This document shows, piece by piece, positions 1 through 10,180 of a stretch of DNA of 45,174 bases. A program made the position numbers and the translations under genes. Source of the stretch: CAISIP01 sp038247175 (GTDB taxonomy: Bacteria > Pseudomonadota > Gammaproteobacteria > Burkholderiales > Burkholderiaceae_C); the NCBI GenBank assembly GCA_038247175.1, contig JBBRVD010000009.1, positions 1 through 45,174 on the forward strand, read 5' to 3'. Below the pieces are notes generated by a model. The model made no database searches and was not told the DNA's origin. It worked only from the letters and a program-made list of their open reading frames with translations. Numbering within the stretch: position 1 is the first letter of the stretch; every line of letters starts with the position of its first letter.

Positions 1-27
1 ATCGTGTTTGGGGAGATCGATCGATGA
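1..27 (+). CDS. nuoD: NADH-quinone oxidoreductase subunit D, last 8 codons (partial)
   Basis: Reading from base 1 gives the C-terminal peptide IVFGEIDR followed by TGA at 25-27. This matches the usual C-terminus of betaproteobacterial NuoD, the 49-kDa-type subunit of the peripheral arm of complex I. The stop overlaps the nuoE start in an ATGA arrangement, as expected for adjacent nuo genes. The rest of the gene lies before the window. The call rests on a very short peptide plus context. Confidence 0.75.
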   Translation: MVFGEIDR

Positions 28-508
28 TCTCGGAAGCGGCCAAGGCGCGTTTTGCCCTGGAGGTTGCGAAATACCCGGTCGACCAGAAGCAGTCCGCAGT
101 CATGGCGTGCCTGGCGATCGTGCAGCAGGAGCGGGGTCATATCAACGCCGAAAGCGAACAGGTGGTCGCAGACTATCTGGGCATGCGCCCGATCGCGGTG
201 CATGAGGTCACGACCTTCTACAACATGTACAACCAGCGGCCGGTGGGCCGGTACAAGCTCAATGTCTGTACCAATCTGCCATGCCAGTTGCGTGACGGGG
301 CCAAGGCCCTGAAGCACCTGGAAGAAGAACTCGGCATCACGATGGGCGGGACCACCGAAGATGGCATGTTCACGTTGCAGCAAAGCGAGTGTCTGGGTGC
401 CTGCGCCGACGCTCCGGTGATGCTGGTCAACGACCGTACCATGTGCAGCTTCATGTCCACCGAACGGTTGGATCGACTGATTGCGGGCCTGCGGGCTGCG
501 GAGGTGAA

Positions 509-512
<4 letters not shown>
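24..512 (+). CDS. nuoE: NADH-quinone oxidoreductase subunit E
   Basis: This 162-residue protein is the 24-kDa-type thioredoxin-fold subunit of the NADH-dehydrogenase module of complex I, on the cytoplasmic side of the membrane. It binds the [2Fe-2S] cluster N1a next to the FMN subunit NuoF. The four ligand cysteines are visible: C82 and C87 in CTNLPC, and C123 and C127 in ECLGAC. The length is normal for the family. The start overlaps the nuoD stop and the stop overlaps the nuoF start (ATGA at both ends), so translational coupling along the operon is likely. Confidence 0.97.
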
Positions 513-1864
<1,352 letters not shown>

Positions 1865-1878
1865 CCAGGCGACCGAAG

Positions 1879-4026
1879 ATGGTAGAAATCGAACTCGACG
1901 GCAAGAAGGTGGACATCGTCGAAGGCAGCATGATCATGCATGCCGCCGACAAGGCGGGCACCTATATTCCGCATTTTTGCTACCACAAGAAACTCAGCAT
2001 CGCGGCCAACTGCCGCATGTGTCTGGTCGATGTGGAGAAGATGCCCAAGCCGATGCCGGCCTGCGCGACCCCGGTGTCGCAGGGCATGATCGTGCGCACG
2101 AAGAGCCCCAAGGCGATCAAGGCGCAGCAGTCGGTGATGGAGTTCCTGCTGATCAACCATCCGCTGGACTGCCCGATCTGCGATCAGGGCGGCGAGTGCC
2201 AGCTGCAGGACCTGGCCGTGGGTTATGGCACCTCATCGTCGCGTTACGAAGAAGAGAAGCGCGTCGTGTTCCACAAGGACGTCGGCCCGCTGGTGTCGAT
2301 GGAGGAGATGTCGCGCTGCATCCATTGCACCCGCTGCGTGCGCTTCGGCCAGGAGGTGGCCGGCGTGATGGAACTGGGCATGTCGCATCGGGGCGAACAC
2401 GCCGAGATCGAGACCTTCGTCGGACAATCGGTGGACTCCGAGCTCTCGGGCAACATGATCGACATCTGCCCGGTCGGTGCGTTGACCAGCAAACCCTTCC
2501 GCTACAGCGCGCGGACCTGGGAATTGTCGCGTCGCAAGTCGATCAGCCCGCATGATTCGACTGGCGCCAACCTGGTGGTGCAGGTCAAGAACAACAAGGT
2601 GATGCGAGTCCTTCCGCTCGAGAATGAAGCCGTCAACGAGTGCTGGATTGCCGACCGCGATCGTTTCTCTTACGAAGCGCTGAACGGCTCGGAGCGTCTG
2701 CTCAGGCCGATGATCAAGCAGGGTGGCGACTGGCAGGAGGTCGACTGGCAGGTGGCGCTGGAATATGTCGTCACCGGCCTCAAGCAGATCAAGGCCGACC
2801 ATGGCGCCGCCAAGATCGGCGCGCTGGTCAGCCCGCACAGCACGCTTGAAGAACTGGCGCTGGCCGGCGCGCTGGTGCGCGGCCTGGGCAGCGAGAACAT
2901 CGACTACCGGCTGCGCAACGCCGAATTCGCGCCGCCAACGGCGGCGCGTTGGCTGGGCATGCCGATCACCGAACTGACGCTCCTGCAGCGCGTGCTGGTG
3001 GTCGGATCGAACCTGCGCAAGGACCATCCTCTGTTTGCGCAGCGTATCCGTCAGGCGGTGCGCCAAGGCGCCCAGGTCAGCCGGATCAATGCCGAGGTGG
3101 CCGATTGGGCCATGCCGGTGGCGCACGACATGCAGGTCGAAGCCGCCGGCTGGGCGCAGGCGCTGGCCGATGTTGCGGCTGCCGTTGCCGCGGAACAAGG
3201 CGTTTCGGCGCCGGCCGCTGGCACGGCGACCGACGCGGCCGTGGCCATCGCGCGCAGCCTGCTCGGCGGTGAGCACAAGGCAGTCCTGCTTGGAAATGCT
3301 GCCAGCCATCATGCCAAGGCCTCTAGCCTGTTGGCGCTGGCCCACTGGATTGGCGAGCAAACCGGTGCGCGGGTCGGTTACCTGACCGAGGCAGCCAACA
3401 CGGTAGGCGCGCAATTGGCGGGCGCCTTGCCGGGCGCGGGCGGCCAGCATGCCGGGCAGATGCTGTCGGGTGGCCTGAAGGCGGCGCTGCTGCTCAATAC
3501 CGAGCCCGTGTTTGATTCCACTGCCGGTCCGGCTGCGGCTGCGGCGCTCGATGCTGCTGCGATGGTGGTCACGCTGAGCCCGTTCAAGGCGAATATGGAA
3601 TTCAGCGACGTGTTGTTGCCGATCGCGCCGTTCACCGAGACCCCAGGCAGTTTTGTCAACGCCGAAGGCCGCCTGCAAGGTTTTCAGGCTGTCGTCAAGC
3701 CGGCCGGTGACGCTCGTCCGGCCTGGAAGGTGTTGCGCGTGCTGGCCAACATGCTGGAGTTGCCCGGCTTCGAACAGGAATCGTCGCGCGAGGCACTGGC
3801 GCTGATCGGTCTGGTGCAGGTCGAGAGCGGCGCGCTGGTTGCCGCGGACAAACTGGGCAACCAGACCTCCGCATCGATCGACCTGGCTCCTGCGGGCGGC
3901 GCGCCCTGTGTGGCCTCGATCTACCAACTCGACTCACTGGTACGCCGCGCGGGCGCACTGCAGTTGACAGCCGACGCGCGGCAGGCCGCTGCTGCAACAC
4001 CGGCCCGGGCGGAGGCGCTGGCATGA
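1879..4026 (+). CDS. nuoG: NADH-quinone oxidoreductase subunit G
   Basis: This 715-residue 75-kDa-type subunit carries the iron-sulfur chain of the peripheral arm of complex I. An N-terminal [2Fe-2S] ferredoxin domain has C34, C45, C48 and C62. It is followed by the His-plus-Cys [4Fe-4S] motif HPLDCPICDQGGEC and a further CIHCTRC...CPVGAL cluster motif. The remainder is a molybdopterin-oxidoreductase-like domain. It is clearly shorter than the E. coli protein (about 900 residues). It starts 14 bases after nuoF and overlaps nuoH by four bases. Confidence 0.96.
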   Translation: MVEIELDGKKVDIVEGSMIMHAADKAGTYIPHFCYHKKLSIAANCRMCLVDVEKMPKPMPACATPVSQGMIVRTKSPKAIKAQQSVMEFLLINHPLDCPICDQGGECQLQDLAVGYGTSSSRYEEEKRVVFHKDVGPLVSMEEMSRCIHCTRCVRFGQEVAGVMELGMSHRGEHAEIETFVGQSVDSELSGNMIDICPVGALTSKPFRYSARTWELSRRKSISPHDSTGANLVVQVKNNKVMRVLPLENEAVNECWIADRDRFSYEALNGSERLLRPMIKQGGDWQEVDWQVALEYVVTGLKQIKADHGAAKIGALVSPHSTLEELALAGALVRGLGSENIDYRLRNAEFAPPTAARWLGMPITELTLLQRVLVVGSNLRKDHPLFAQRIRQAVRQGAQVSRINAEVADWAMPVAHDMQVEAAGWAQALADVAAAVAAEQGVSAPAAGTATDAAVAIARSLLGGEHKAVLLGNAASHHAKASSLLALAHWIGEQTGARVGYLTEAANTVGAQLAGALPGAGGQHAGQMLSGGLKAALLLNTEPVFDSTAGPAAAAALDAAAMVVTLSPFKANMEFSDVLLPIAPFTETPGSFVNAEGRLQGFQAVVKPAGDARPAWKVLRVLANMLELPGFEQESSREALALIGLVQVESGALVAADKLGNQTSASIDLAPAGGAPCVASIYQLDSLVRRAGALQLTADARQAAAATPARAEALA

Positions 4027-5099
4027 TCGACCAGTTCCATTCTGCGGGTTTGGGCCTGCTGGCAGCACCGTGGTGGTCGGCGGTTGCCTGGCCCGTCATC
4101 TGGACCTTGATCAAGATCATGGCGGTGGTGTTGCCGCTGATGGGCGCGGTGGCCTACCTGACTCTGTGGGAGCGCAAGTTCCTGGGCTGGATGCAGGTGC
4201 GTATCGGCCCGAACCGGGTCGGGCCGTGGGGCATGCTGCAGCCGATCGCCGATGCGCTCAAGCTGCTGACCAAGGAAATCCTGGTGCCGACGGCGGCCAG
4301 CAAGGGATTGTTTGTCATCGGTCCGGTGCTGACCATCATGCCGGCGATGGCCGCCTGGGCGGTGATCCCGTTCGGGCCGGACGTGGCGCTGGCCAACATC
4401 AACGCCGGACTGCTTTTCGTGATGGCGATCACCTCGATGGAGGTGTACGGCGTCGTGATCTCCGGCTGGGCGTCCAACTCCAAGTATTCTTTTTTGGGCG
4501 CCATGCGGGCCTCGGCGCAAATGATCAGCTACGAGATTGCGATGGGTTTTTGCCTGGTCGTGGTACTGATGGTATCGGCCAGCATGAACCTGACCGACAT
4601 CGTCACCGGCCAGGGTGTTGGCCGTTTCGCCGACATGGGGCTGAATTTTCTGTCCTGGAACTGGCTGCCGCTGCTCCCGATCTTCGTCGTCTACATCATC
4701 TCCGGCCTGGCCGAAACCAATCGTCATCCGTTCGACGTGGTCGAGGGTGAGGCCGAGATCGTCGCCGGCCACATGGTCGAATATTCCGGCATGTCGTACG
4801 CGATGTTCTACCTGGCCGAATACGCCAACATGTGGCTGATCTCCATCCTGGCGGCCACCATGTTCCTGGGTGGCTGGTTGTCGCCGGTCGCTGCGCTGGA
4901 TTTCATCCCGGGATGGATCTGGCTGGGCATCAAGACCTTTGTGATCGTGAGCCTGTTCATCTGGGTCCGCGCGACCTTCCCGCGGTTTCGGTACGACCAG
5001 ATCATGCGCCTGGGCTGGAAAATCTTCATTCCGGTGACACTGATCTGGCTGGTGGTGGTCGGAGGCTGGATGCAGACCCCCTTCAATATCTGGAAGTAA
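4023..5099 (+). CDS. nuoH: NADH-quinone oxidoreductase subunit H
   Basis: This 358-residue multi-pass membrane subunit (ND1 type) joins the membrane arm to the peripheral arm and forms much of the quinone chamber. The family signature AETNRHPFDVVEGEAEIVAG with the following EYSGM lies near residues 230-257, and the early loop WERKFLGWMQVRIGPNRVGP is intact. The length and hydrophobic profile are normal. The start codon overlaps the nuoG stop, and nuoI begins 4 bases after the stop. Confidence 0.97.
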   Translation: MIDQFHSAGLGLLAAPWWSAVAWPVIWTLIKIMAVVLPLMGAVAYLTLWERKFLGWMQVRIGPNRVGPWGMLQPIADALKLLTKEILVPTAASKGLFVIGPVLTIMPAMAAWAVIPFGPDVALANINAGLLFVMAITSMEVYGVVISGWASNSKYSFLGAMRASAQMISYEIAMGFCLVVVLMVSASMNLTDIVTGQGVGRFADMGLNFLSWNWLPLLPIFVVYIISGLAETNRHPFDVVEGEAEIVAGHMVEYSGMSYAMFYLAEYANMWLISILAATMFLGGWLSPVAALDFIPGWIWLGIKTFVIVSLFIWVRATFPRFRYDQIMRLGWKIFIPVTLIWLVVVGGWMQTPFNIWK

Positions 5100-5103
5100 G
5101 ACG

Positions 5104-5634
5104 ATGACAACTGTGACCTCCACATCCGGCGCCCATGTGGCTGCGCCATTCTCGATCCGGGACTTCCTGTCCAGCTTCATGCTGCTCGAGTTGTTCAAGG
5201 GCATGGCGGTGACGGGACGTTACTTGTTCCGGCGCAAGGTCACGATCCAGTTCCCGGAAGAAAAGACCCCGACCAGCCCGCGGTTTCGCGGACTGCACGC
5301 ATTGCGCCGCTACGAAAACGGGGAGGAACGCTGCATCGCCTGCAAGTTGTGCGAGGCCGTATGCCCTGCGCTGGCGATCACGATCGAGTCCGATGTCCGC
5401 GAGGACGGCTCCCGCCGCACCACCCGCTACGACATCGACCTGACCAAGTGCATCTTCTGCGGCTTCTGCGAAGAGAGTTGCCCGGTCGACTCCATCGTCG
5501 AGACCCATGTTCTGGAGTACCACGGCGAAAAGCGCGGCGACCTGTATTTCACCAAGGAAATGTTGCTGGCGGTGGGTGATCGTTATGAGACGGAAATCGC
5601 GGCCCGCCGCGCCGCGGATGCCAAATACCGTTGA
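5104..5634 (+). CDS. nuoI: NADH-quinone oxidoreductase subunit I
   Basis: This 176-residue ferredoxin-like subunit (TYKY type) holds clusters N6a and N6b, which deliver electrons towards N2 and quinone. Two complete [4Fe-4S] motifs are present: C77, C80, C83 and C87 in CIACKLCEAVC, and C116, C119, C122 and C126 in CIFCGFCEESC. An N-terminal amphipathic stretch fits membrane association. It sits between nuoH and nuoJ, as is standard. Confidence 0.97.
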   Translation: MTTVTSTSGAHVAAPFSIRDFLSSFMLLELFKGMAVTGRYLFRRKVTIQFPEEKTPTSPRFRGLHALRRYENGEERCIACKLCEAVCPALAITIESDVREDGSRRTTRYDIDLTKCIFCGFCEESCPVDSIVETHVLEYHGEKRGDLYFTKEMLLAVGDRYETEIAARRAADAKYR

Positions 5635-5663
5635 TCCGCGGTACCAGAGAGATAAAGCCAGCC

Positions 5664-6335
5664 ATGGATGTCAAAGCAGGATTGTTTTATGTTTTTGCGG
5701 CGCTGCTGCTGTTCGCGGCGCTGCGCGTCGTGACGGCGCGCAACCCGGTGCACGCCGCGCTGTATCTGGTCTGGACCTTCATCCAGGCTGCGATGATCTG
5801 GTTGCTGTTGCAGGCCGAGTTTCTTGCCATGGTGCTGGTGCTGGTCTATGTCGGCGCCGTGATGGTGCTGTTCCTGTTCGTTGTGATGATGCTGGATATC
5901 GATTTCGACGCCATGCGCCTGGGTTTTCGCCGCCATTTGCCATGGGCTGGCTTGATCGGCGTGGTTGTCACGCTGCAGATGGCCGCCGTTCTGATGGGTG
6001 GTTTCCGCATGACCGAGCCCAAGGCCATGGCCGTGCTGCCACTGGCGGGCGAAGCCTCCAACACCCGTGACCTGGGCGTTCTGCTTTACAGCGAGTATGT
6101 GTTGCCGGTGCAGATTGCCGCAGTGATTCTGCTGGTGGCGATCGTGGCTGCGATCGCGCTGACATTGCGCGAGCGCAAGGACACCAAGCACATTGGCGCA
6201 GACGCGCAGGTGCGGGTCAAGTCCCGCGACCGGATGCGTGTCGTCCAGATGGCGGCCACGCAACCGGCCCAGGAGCCCGCCCCGCCACCGGCCGAGCCCG
6301 CTGCCGGTGCCCCGGCAGCGGAGAGAAAACCATGA
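5664..6335 (+). CDS. nuoJ: NADH-quinone oxidoreductase subunit J
   Basis: This 223-residue membrane subunit (ND6 type) belongs to the connecting part of the complex I membrane arm. About five hydrophobic segments are visible, including the conserved YVGAVMVLFLFVVMM stretch. I chose the ATG at 5664, preceded by the purine-rich AGAGAGATAAAG, over the in-frame start at 5631. The upstream codons would add a non-conserved leader that begins inside the nuoI stop region. The C-terminus carries a proline- and alanine-rich hydrophilic tail that looks like a lineage-specific extension. It overlaps nuoK by four bases. Confidence 0.95.
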   Translation: MDVKAGLFYVFAALLLFAALRVVTARNPVHAALYLVWTFIQAAMIWLLLQAEFLAMVLVLVYVGAVMVLFLFVVMMLDIDFDAMRLGFRRHLPWAGLIGVVVTLQMAAVLMGGFRMTEPKAMAVLPLAGEASNTRDLGVLLYSEYVLPVQIAAVILLVAIVAAIALTLRERKDTKHIGADAQVRVKSRDRMRVVQMAATQPAQEPAPPPAEPAAGAPAAERKP

Positions 6336-6640
6336 CCTTGACCCTGGGCCATTTTCTGTCGCTGGGCGCGATTCTGTTCGCTTTGTCGGTGATCGGCATC
6401 TTCCTGAACCGCAAGAACCTGATCGTCCTGTTGATGGCCATCGAACTGATGCTGTTGGCAGTCAACATGAACTTCGTCGCGTTCTCCTATTACCTGGGCG
6501 ACATGCGCGGCCAGATCTTCGTGTTCTTCATCCTGACGGTGGCAGCAGCCGAGTCGGCGATCGGGCTGGCGATTCTGGTCCAGTTGTTCCGCAACAAGTC
6601 CAGCATCAACGTGGACGAACTCAACTCGCTCAAGGGCTGA
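6332..6640 (+). CDS. nuoK: NADH-quinone oxidoreductase subunit K
   Basis: This 102-residue subunit (ND4L type) has three transmembrane helices in the proton-translocating membrane arm. Both conserved membrane glutamates are present: E38 in LLMAIELML and E74 in VAAAESAIGL. The length is typical. The start overlaps the nuoJ stop (ATGA). The interrupted nuoL starts 8 bases after its stop. Confidence 0.97.
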   Translation: MTLTLGHFLSLGAILFALSVIGIFLNRKNLIVLLMAIELMLLAVNMNFVAFSYYLGDMRGQIFVFFILTVAAAESAIGLAILVQLFRNKSSINVDELNSLKG

Positions 6641-6648
6641 AGAACACC

Positions 6649-6879
6649 ATGAGCCAAACCCTCTCAGCCTCCACCCTGCTGGCCGCGGCCCTGGCGCCCT
6701 TGGTCGGTGCCATTGTTGCAGGGGTGTTCGGAACGGCATTCGGTGGCAACCGCATCGGCCGGCGCGTCTGCCACAGTTTGACGATCGCTGGCGTCGCCTT
6801 GTCCTTCGTGCTGTCGGTCAGCGTGTTGTGGGACGTCGTCATGCATGGCGCCCGCTTCAACGACACGCTCTACCACTGA
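6649..6879 (+). CDS. nuoL: NuoL N-terminal fragment, ended by an in-frame TGA
   Basis: These 76 codons encode the normal start of NuoL (ND5 type): a first hydrophobic helix near residues 9-29, the FGTAFGGNRIGRRV loop, and a second helix near residues 44-66. The frame then meets TGA at 6877-6879 and continues without any frame change into the rest of NuoL. From memory of Burkholderiales homologues, this position holds tryptophan (motif FNxTxYxW). A single TGG-to-TGA change would therefore explain the break. It could be a real nonsense mutation, a split gene rescued by re-initiation or readthrough, or a sequence error. Confidence 0.85.
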   Translation: MSQTLSASTLLAAALAPLVGAIVAGVFGTAFGGNRIGRRVCHSLTIAGVALSFVLSVSVLWDVVMHGARFNDTLYH

Positions 6880-8664
6880 ATGCAGGTCAATGGCCTGAAG
6901 ATGGAGATTGGCTTCATGGTCGACGGCCTGACCGCCATGATGATGTGCGTCGTGACCTTCGTCTCGCTGATGGTGCACCTGTACACCATCGGCTACATGC
7001 ACGACGACGCTGGCTACAACCGCTTCTTCGCCTACATCTCGTTGTTCACCTTCTCCATGCTGATGCTGGTGATGAGCAACAACCTGCTGCAGCTGTTCTT
7101 CGGCTGGGAGGCGGTTGGCCTGGTGTCGTACCTGCTGATCGGCTTCTGGTTCAACAAGCCCACGGCCATCTTCGCCAACATGAAGGCCTTTTTGGTGAAC
7201 CGGGTCGGCGACTTCGGCTTCATCCTGGGCATCGGCCTGATCGTGGCCTATACCGGTACGCTGAACTACACCGAAGTGTTTGCGTTGTCGGGCGAACTGG
7301 CCAAGCAGGGCCTGCCGGGAACCGACTGGATGCTGATCACCGTGATCTGCATCTGCCTGTTCATCGGCGCCATGGGCAAGTCGGCGCAATTCCCGCTGCA
7401 CGTCTGGTTGCCGGACTCGATGGAAGGCCCGACCCCGATCTCCGCGCTGATTCACGCCGCAACCATGGTGACGGCAGGCATCTTCATGGTCGCCCGCATG
7501 TCTCCGCTGTTCGAACTCAGCGATACGGCGCTGAACTTCGTGCTGGTCATCGGCGCGATCACCGCGCTGTTCATGGGTTTTCTGGGCATCATCCAGAACG
7601 ACATCAAGCGGGTCGTGGCCTATTCGACGCTGTCGCAGCTCGGCTACATGACGGTGGCACTCGGTGCCTCGGCCTATTCGGTCGCGGTGTTCCACCTGAT
7701 GACGCATGCCTTCTTCAAGGCGCTGCTGTTTCTGGCCGCGGGCTCGGTCATCATGGGGGTGCACCACAATCAGGACATCCGCTGGATGGGTGGCCTGCGC
7801 AAATACATGCCGATCACCTGGATCACGGCGCTGCTGGGGTCACTGGCCTTGATCGGCACACCCCTGTTTTCCGGCTTCTACTCCAAGGACAGCATCATCG
7901 AGGCAGTGCATTTCAGCACCCTGCCGGCCGCCGGCTTCGCGCACTTTGCGGTGCTCGCTGGCGTGTTCGTCACCGCGTTCTATTCCTTTCGCATGTACTT
8001 CCTGGTGTTCCACGGCAAGGAGCGCTTCGACCATAACCCGGACGCGCACCATGGCGATCACCACGGTCATGGCGATCATGATGCGCAACCCCACGAGTCG
8101 CCCTGGGTCGTGACCGTTCCGCTGGTGCTGCTGGCGATTCCCTCGGTGCTGATCGGCTATTTCACCATCGGCCCCCTGTTGTTCGGCGATTTTTTCAAGG
8201 ACGCGATCATCGTCGACGCCGCGGCCCATCCGGCGATGACCCAGCTGGCCGGTATTTTCCACGGTCCGATGGCAATGGTCATCCATGCCTTCTCGACCGC
8301 GCCGTTCTGGCTTGCCCTGGCCGGTGTCGTGGCGGCGTATTACATGTACATGGTCAACCCGGCCTTGCCGGCCGCGATCAAGCGCGGCGCCATGCCGCTG
8401 TACACGCTGCTGGAGAACAAGTACTACCTGGACTGGTTCAACGAGAACGTGCTGGCCCGCGCCACTCGTGGTCTGGGCACCGCTCTCTGGAAGGGAGGCG
8501 ATCAGCGCCTGATCGATGGCCTGCTGGTTAACGGGTCCTGGAAAATGGTCGGTTGGGTTGCATCCATCGTGCGCCGCCTGCAATCGGGTTTCCTGTACCA
8601 CTATGCCCTGTCGATGATCCTGGGTGTCTTTGTGCTGATGACCTATTTCGTCTGGCGCAGTTAA
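6880..8664 (+). CDS. nuoL: NADH-quinone oxidoreductase subunit L, main part after the in-frame TGA
   Basis: This 594-residue open frame holds the antiporter-like core of NuoL, the distal proton-pumping subunit of complex I, plus its C-terminal lateral extension. The key glutamate in FFGWEAVGLVSY (residue 77 of this piece) is present, as are the lysine and histidine motifs MGKSAQFPLHVWLPDSMEGP and ALIHAATMV. A His/Asp-rich loop lies near residues 390-405. It begins with ATG directly after the TGA (TGAATG), so ribosomes finishing the upstream piece could restart here. The two pieces together have the normal NuoL length of about 670 residues. Confidence 0.9.
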   Translation: MQVNGLKMEIGFMVDGLTAMMMCVVTFVSLMVHLYTIGYMHDDAGYNRFFAYISLFTFSMLMLVMSNNLLQLFFGWEAVGLVSYLLIGFWFNKPTAIFANMKAFLVNRVGDFGFILGIGLIVAYTGTLNYTEVFALSGELAKQGLPGTDWMLITVICICLFIGAMGKSAQFPLHVWLPDSMEGPTPISALIHAATMVTAGIFMVARMSPLFELSDTALNFVLVIGAITALFMGFLGIIQNDIKRVVAYSTLSQLGYMTVALGASAYSVAVFHLMTHAFFKALLFLAAGSVIMGVHHNQDIRWMGGLRKYMPITWITALLGSLALIGTPLFSGFYSKDSIIEAVHFSTLPAAGFAHFAVLAGVFVTAFYSFRMYFLVFHGKERFDHNPDAHHGDHHGHGDHDAQPHESPWVVTVPLVLLAIPSVLIGYFTIGPLLFGDFFKDAIIVDAAAHPAMTQLAGIFHGPMAMVIHAFSTAPFWLALAGVVAAYYMYMVNPALPAAIKRGAMPLYTLLENKYYLDWFNENVLARATRGLGTALWKGGDQRLIDGLLVNGSWKMVGWVASIVRRLQSGFLYHYALSMILGVFVLMTYFVWRS

Positions 8665-8685
8665 TCGTCGGGGAGAACAAGAATA

Positions 8686-10161
8686 ATGGGATTGCTGAGC
8701 CTGGCCATCTGGACGCCTGTCCTTTTCGGCGTCGTGCTTTTGGCACTGGGCCGTGATGAAAATGCCCCGATGGTGCGCTGGATCGCGCTGATCGGAGCCT
8801 TCATCAGTCTGATGGTCACCGTGCCGCTGTATACCGGCTTCCAGCTTGGAACCGCCGAGATGCAGTTTGTCGAGCAGGCGCCGTGGATCGATCGCTTCAA
8901 CGTCAACTACCACCTCGGCGTGGACGGCATCTCGGTGTGGTTCGTGCTGTTGACGGCTTTCATCAATCTGGTCGTCATCATTGCCGGCTGGGAAGTGATC
9001 ACCCGGCGCGTGAACCAGTACATGGGCGCGTTCCTGATCCTCAGCGGCCTGATGATCGGTGTCTTCTGCGCGCTCGATGGCCTGCTGTTCTACGTGTTCT
9101 TCGAAGCCACCCTGATTCCGATGTACCTGATCATCGGAATCTGGGGCGGGCCGAACAGGATCTATGCCGCATTCAAGTTCTTCCTGTACACGTTGCTCGG
9201 TTCGTTGTTGCTGCTGATCGCGCTGATCTACCTGTACACCGTTGCCGGTGGCAGCTTCGACATCCAGACCTGGCACACCTTGCCACTGGGTGGCACAGCC
9301 CAGACGCTGATCTTCTTCGCCTTCCTGGCCGCGTTCGCAGTCAAGGTGCCGATGTGGCCGGTCCATACCTGGTTGCCGGACGTGCACGTCGAGGCGCCCA
9401 CCGGCGGCTCCGCGGTACTGGCGGCCATCATGCTCAAACTCGGCGGTTATGGTTTTCTGCGTCTCTCGATGCCGATCGCACCCGATGCCGCGCGCGAGTG
9501 GGCCTGGTTGATGATCGGTTTGTCGCTGATCGCCGTCATCTACGTCGGCCTGGTGGCGATCGTGCAGCGCGACATGAAGAAGCTCGTGGCGTATTCGTCG
9601 GTCGCGCACATGGGTTTCGTGACGCTGGGCTTCTTCGTGTTCAGCGACCTCGGTGTGGCCGGCGGCATCGTGCAGATGATTGCGCACGGCTTCGTCTCAG
9701 GCGCCATGTTCCTGTGTATCGGCGTGTTGTATGACCGGGTGCATTCGCGCGAGATCGCCAGCTATGGCGGCGTCATCAACACCATGCCCAAGTTTGCCGC
9801 ATTTGCGCTGCTTTTCGCGATGGCCAACGCCGGCCTGCCGGGCACGGCCGGCTTCGTCGGCGAGTGGATGGTGATCCTGGCGGCCGTCAAGGCCAACTTC
9901 TGGATCGGCCTGGGCTCGGCCACGGCGCTGATCCTGGGAGCCGCCTACACCTTGTGGATGTTCAAGCGGGTCTACCTCGGTCCGGTCGCCAACGACGACG
10001 TGAAGAACCTGCAGGACATCAATGCGCGCGAATTCCTCATGCTCTCGCTGCTGGCCATCGCGGTGCTCGCCATGGGCGTCTATCCCAAGCCTTTCACCGA
10101 CGTGATGGACAGTTCGGTGGCCGAACTGCTGCGTCATGTCGCGTTGTCCAAGTTGAATTGA
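8686..10161 (+). CDS. nuoM: NADH-quinone oxidoreductase subunit M
   Basis: This 491-residue antiporter-like membrane subunit (ND4 type) is one of the proton-pumping units of complex I. The conserved glutamate in FYVFFEATLIPMYLIIG is present. So are the lysine in FAVKVPMWPVHTWLPDVHVE and the MLKLGGYGFLR segment. About 14 hydrophobic helices are evident and the length is normal. It starts 21 bases after nuoL, preceded by GGGGAGAACAAG as ribosome binding site. Confidence 0.97.
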   Translation: MGLLSLAIWTPVLFGVVLLALGRDENAPMVRWIALIGAFISLMVTVPLYTGFQLGTAEMQFVEQAPWIDRFNVNYHLGVDGISVWFVLLTAFINLVVIIAGWEVITRRVNQYMGAFLILSGLMIGVFCALDGLLFYVFFEATLIPMYLIIGIWGGPNRIYAAFKFFLYTLLGSLLLLIALIYLYTVAGGSFDIQTWHTLPLGGTAQTLIFFAFLAAFAVKVPMWPVHTWLPDVHVEAPTGGSAVLAAIMLKLGGYGFLRLSMPIAPDAAREWAWLMIGLSLIAVIYVGLVAIVQRDMKKLVAYSSVAHMGFVTLGFFVFSDLGVAGGIVQMIAHGFVSGAMFLCIGVLYDRVHSREIASYGGVINTMPKFAAFALLFAMANAGLPGTAGFVGEWMVILAAVKANFWIGLGSATALILGAAYTLWMFKRVYLGPVANDDVKNLQDINAREFLMLSLLAIAVLAMGVYPKPFTDVMDSSVAELLRHVALSKLN

Positions 10162-10180
10162 CAAGAAGAGATCCGCGCCC

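Noticed and set aside
389..508. Upstream extension of nuoF
   Set aside because: This part overlaps nuoE coding sequence in another frame. The ATG at 509 has the typical ATGA coupling and family start.
6877..6879. TGA read as tryptophan by a changed genetic code
   Set aside because: Several intact genes in the window end with TGA (for example nuoE, nuoG and the helicase), so TGA is a normal stop in this genome.
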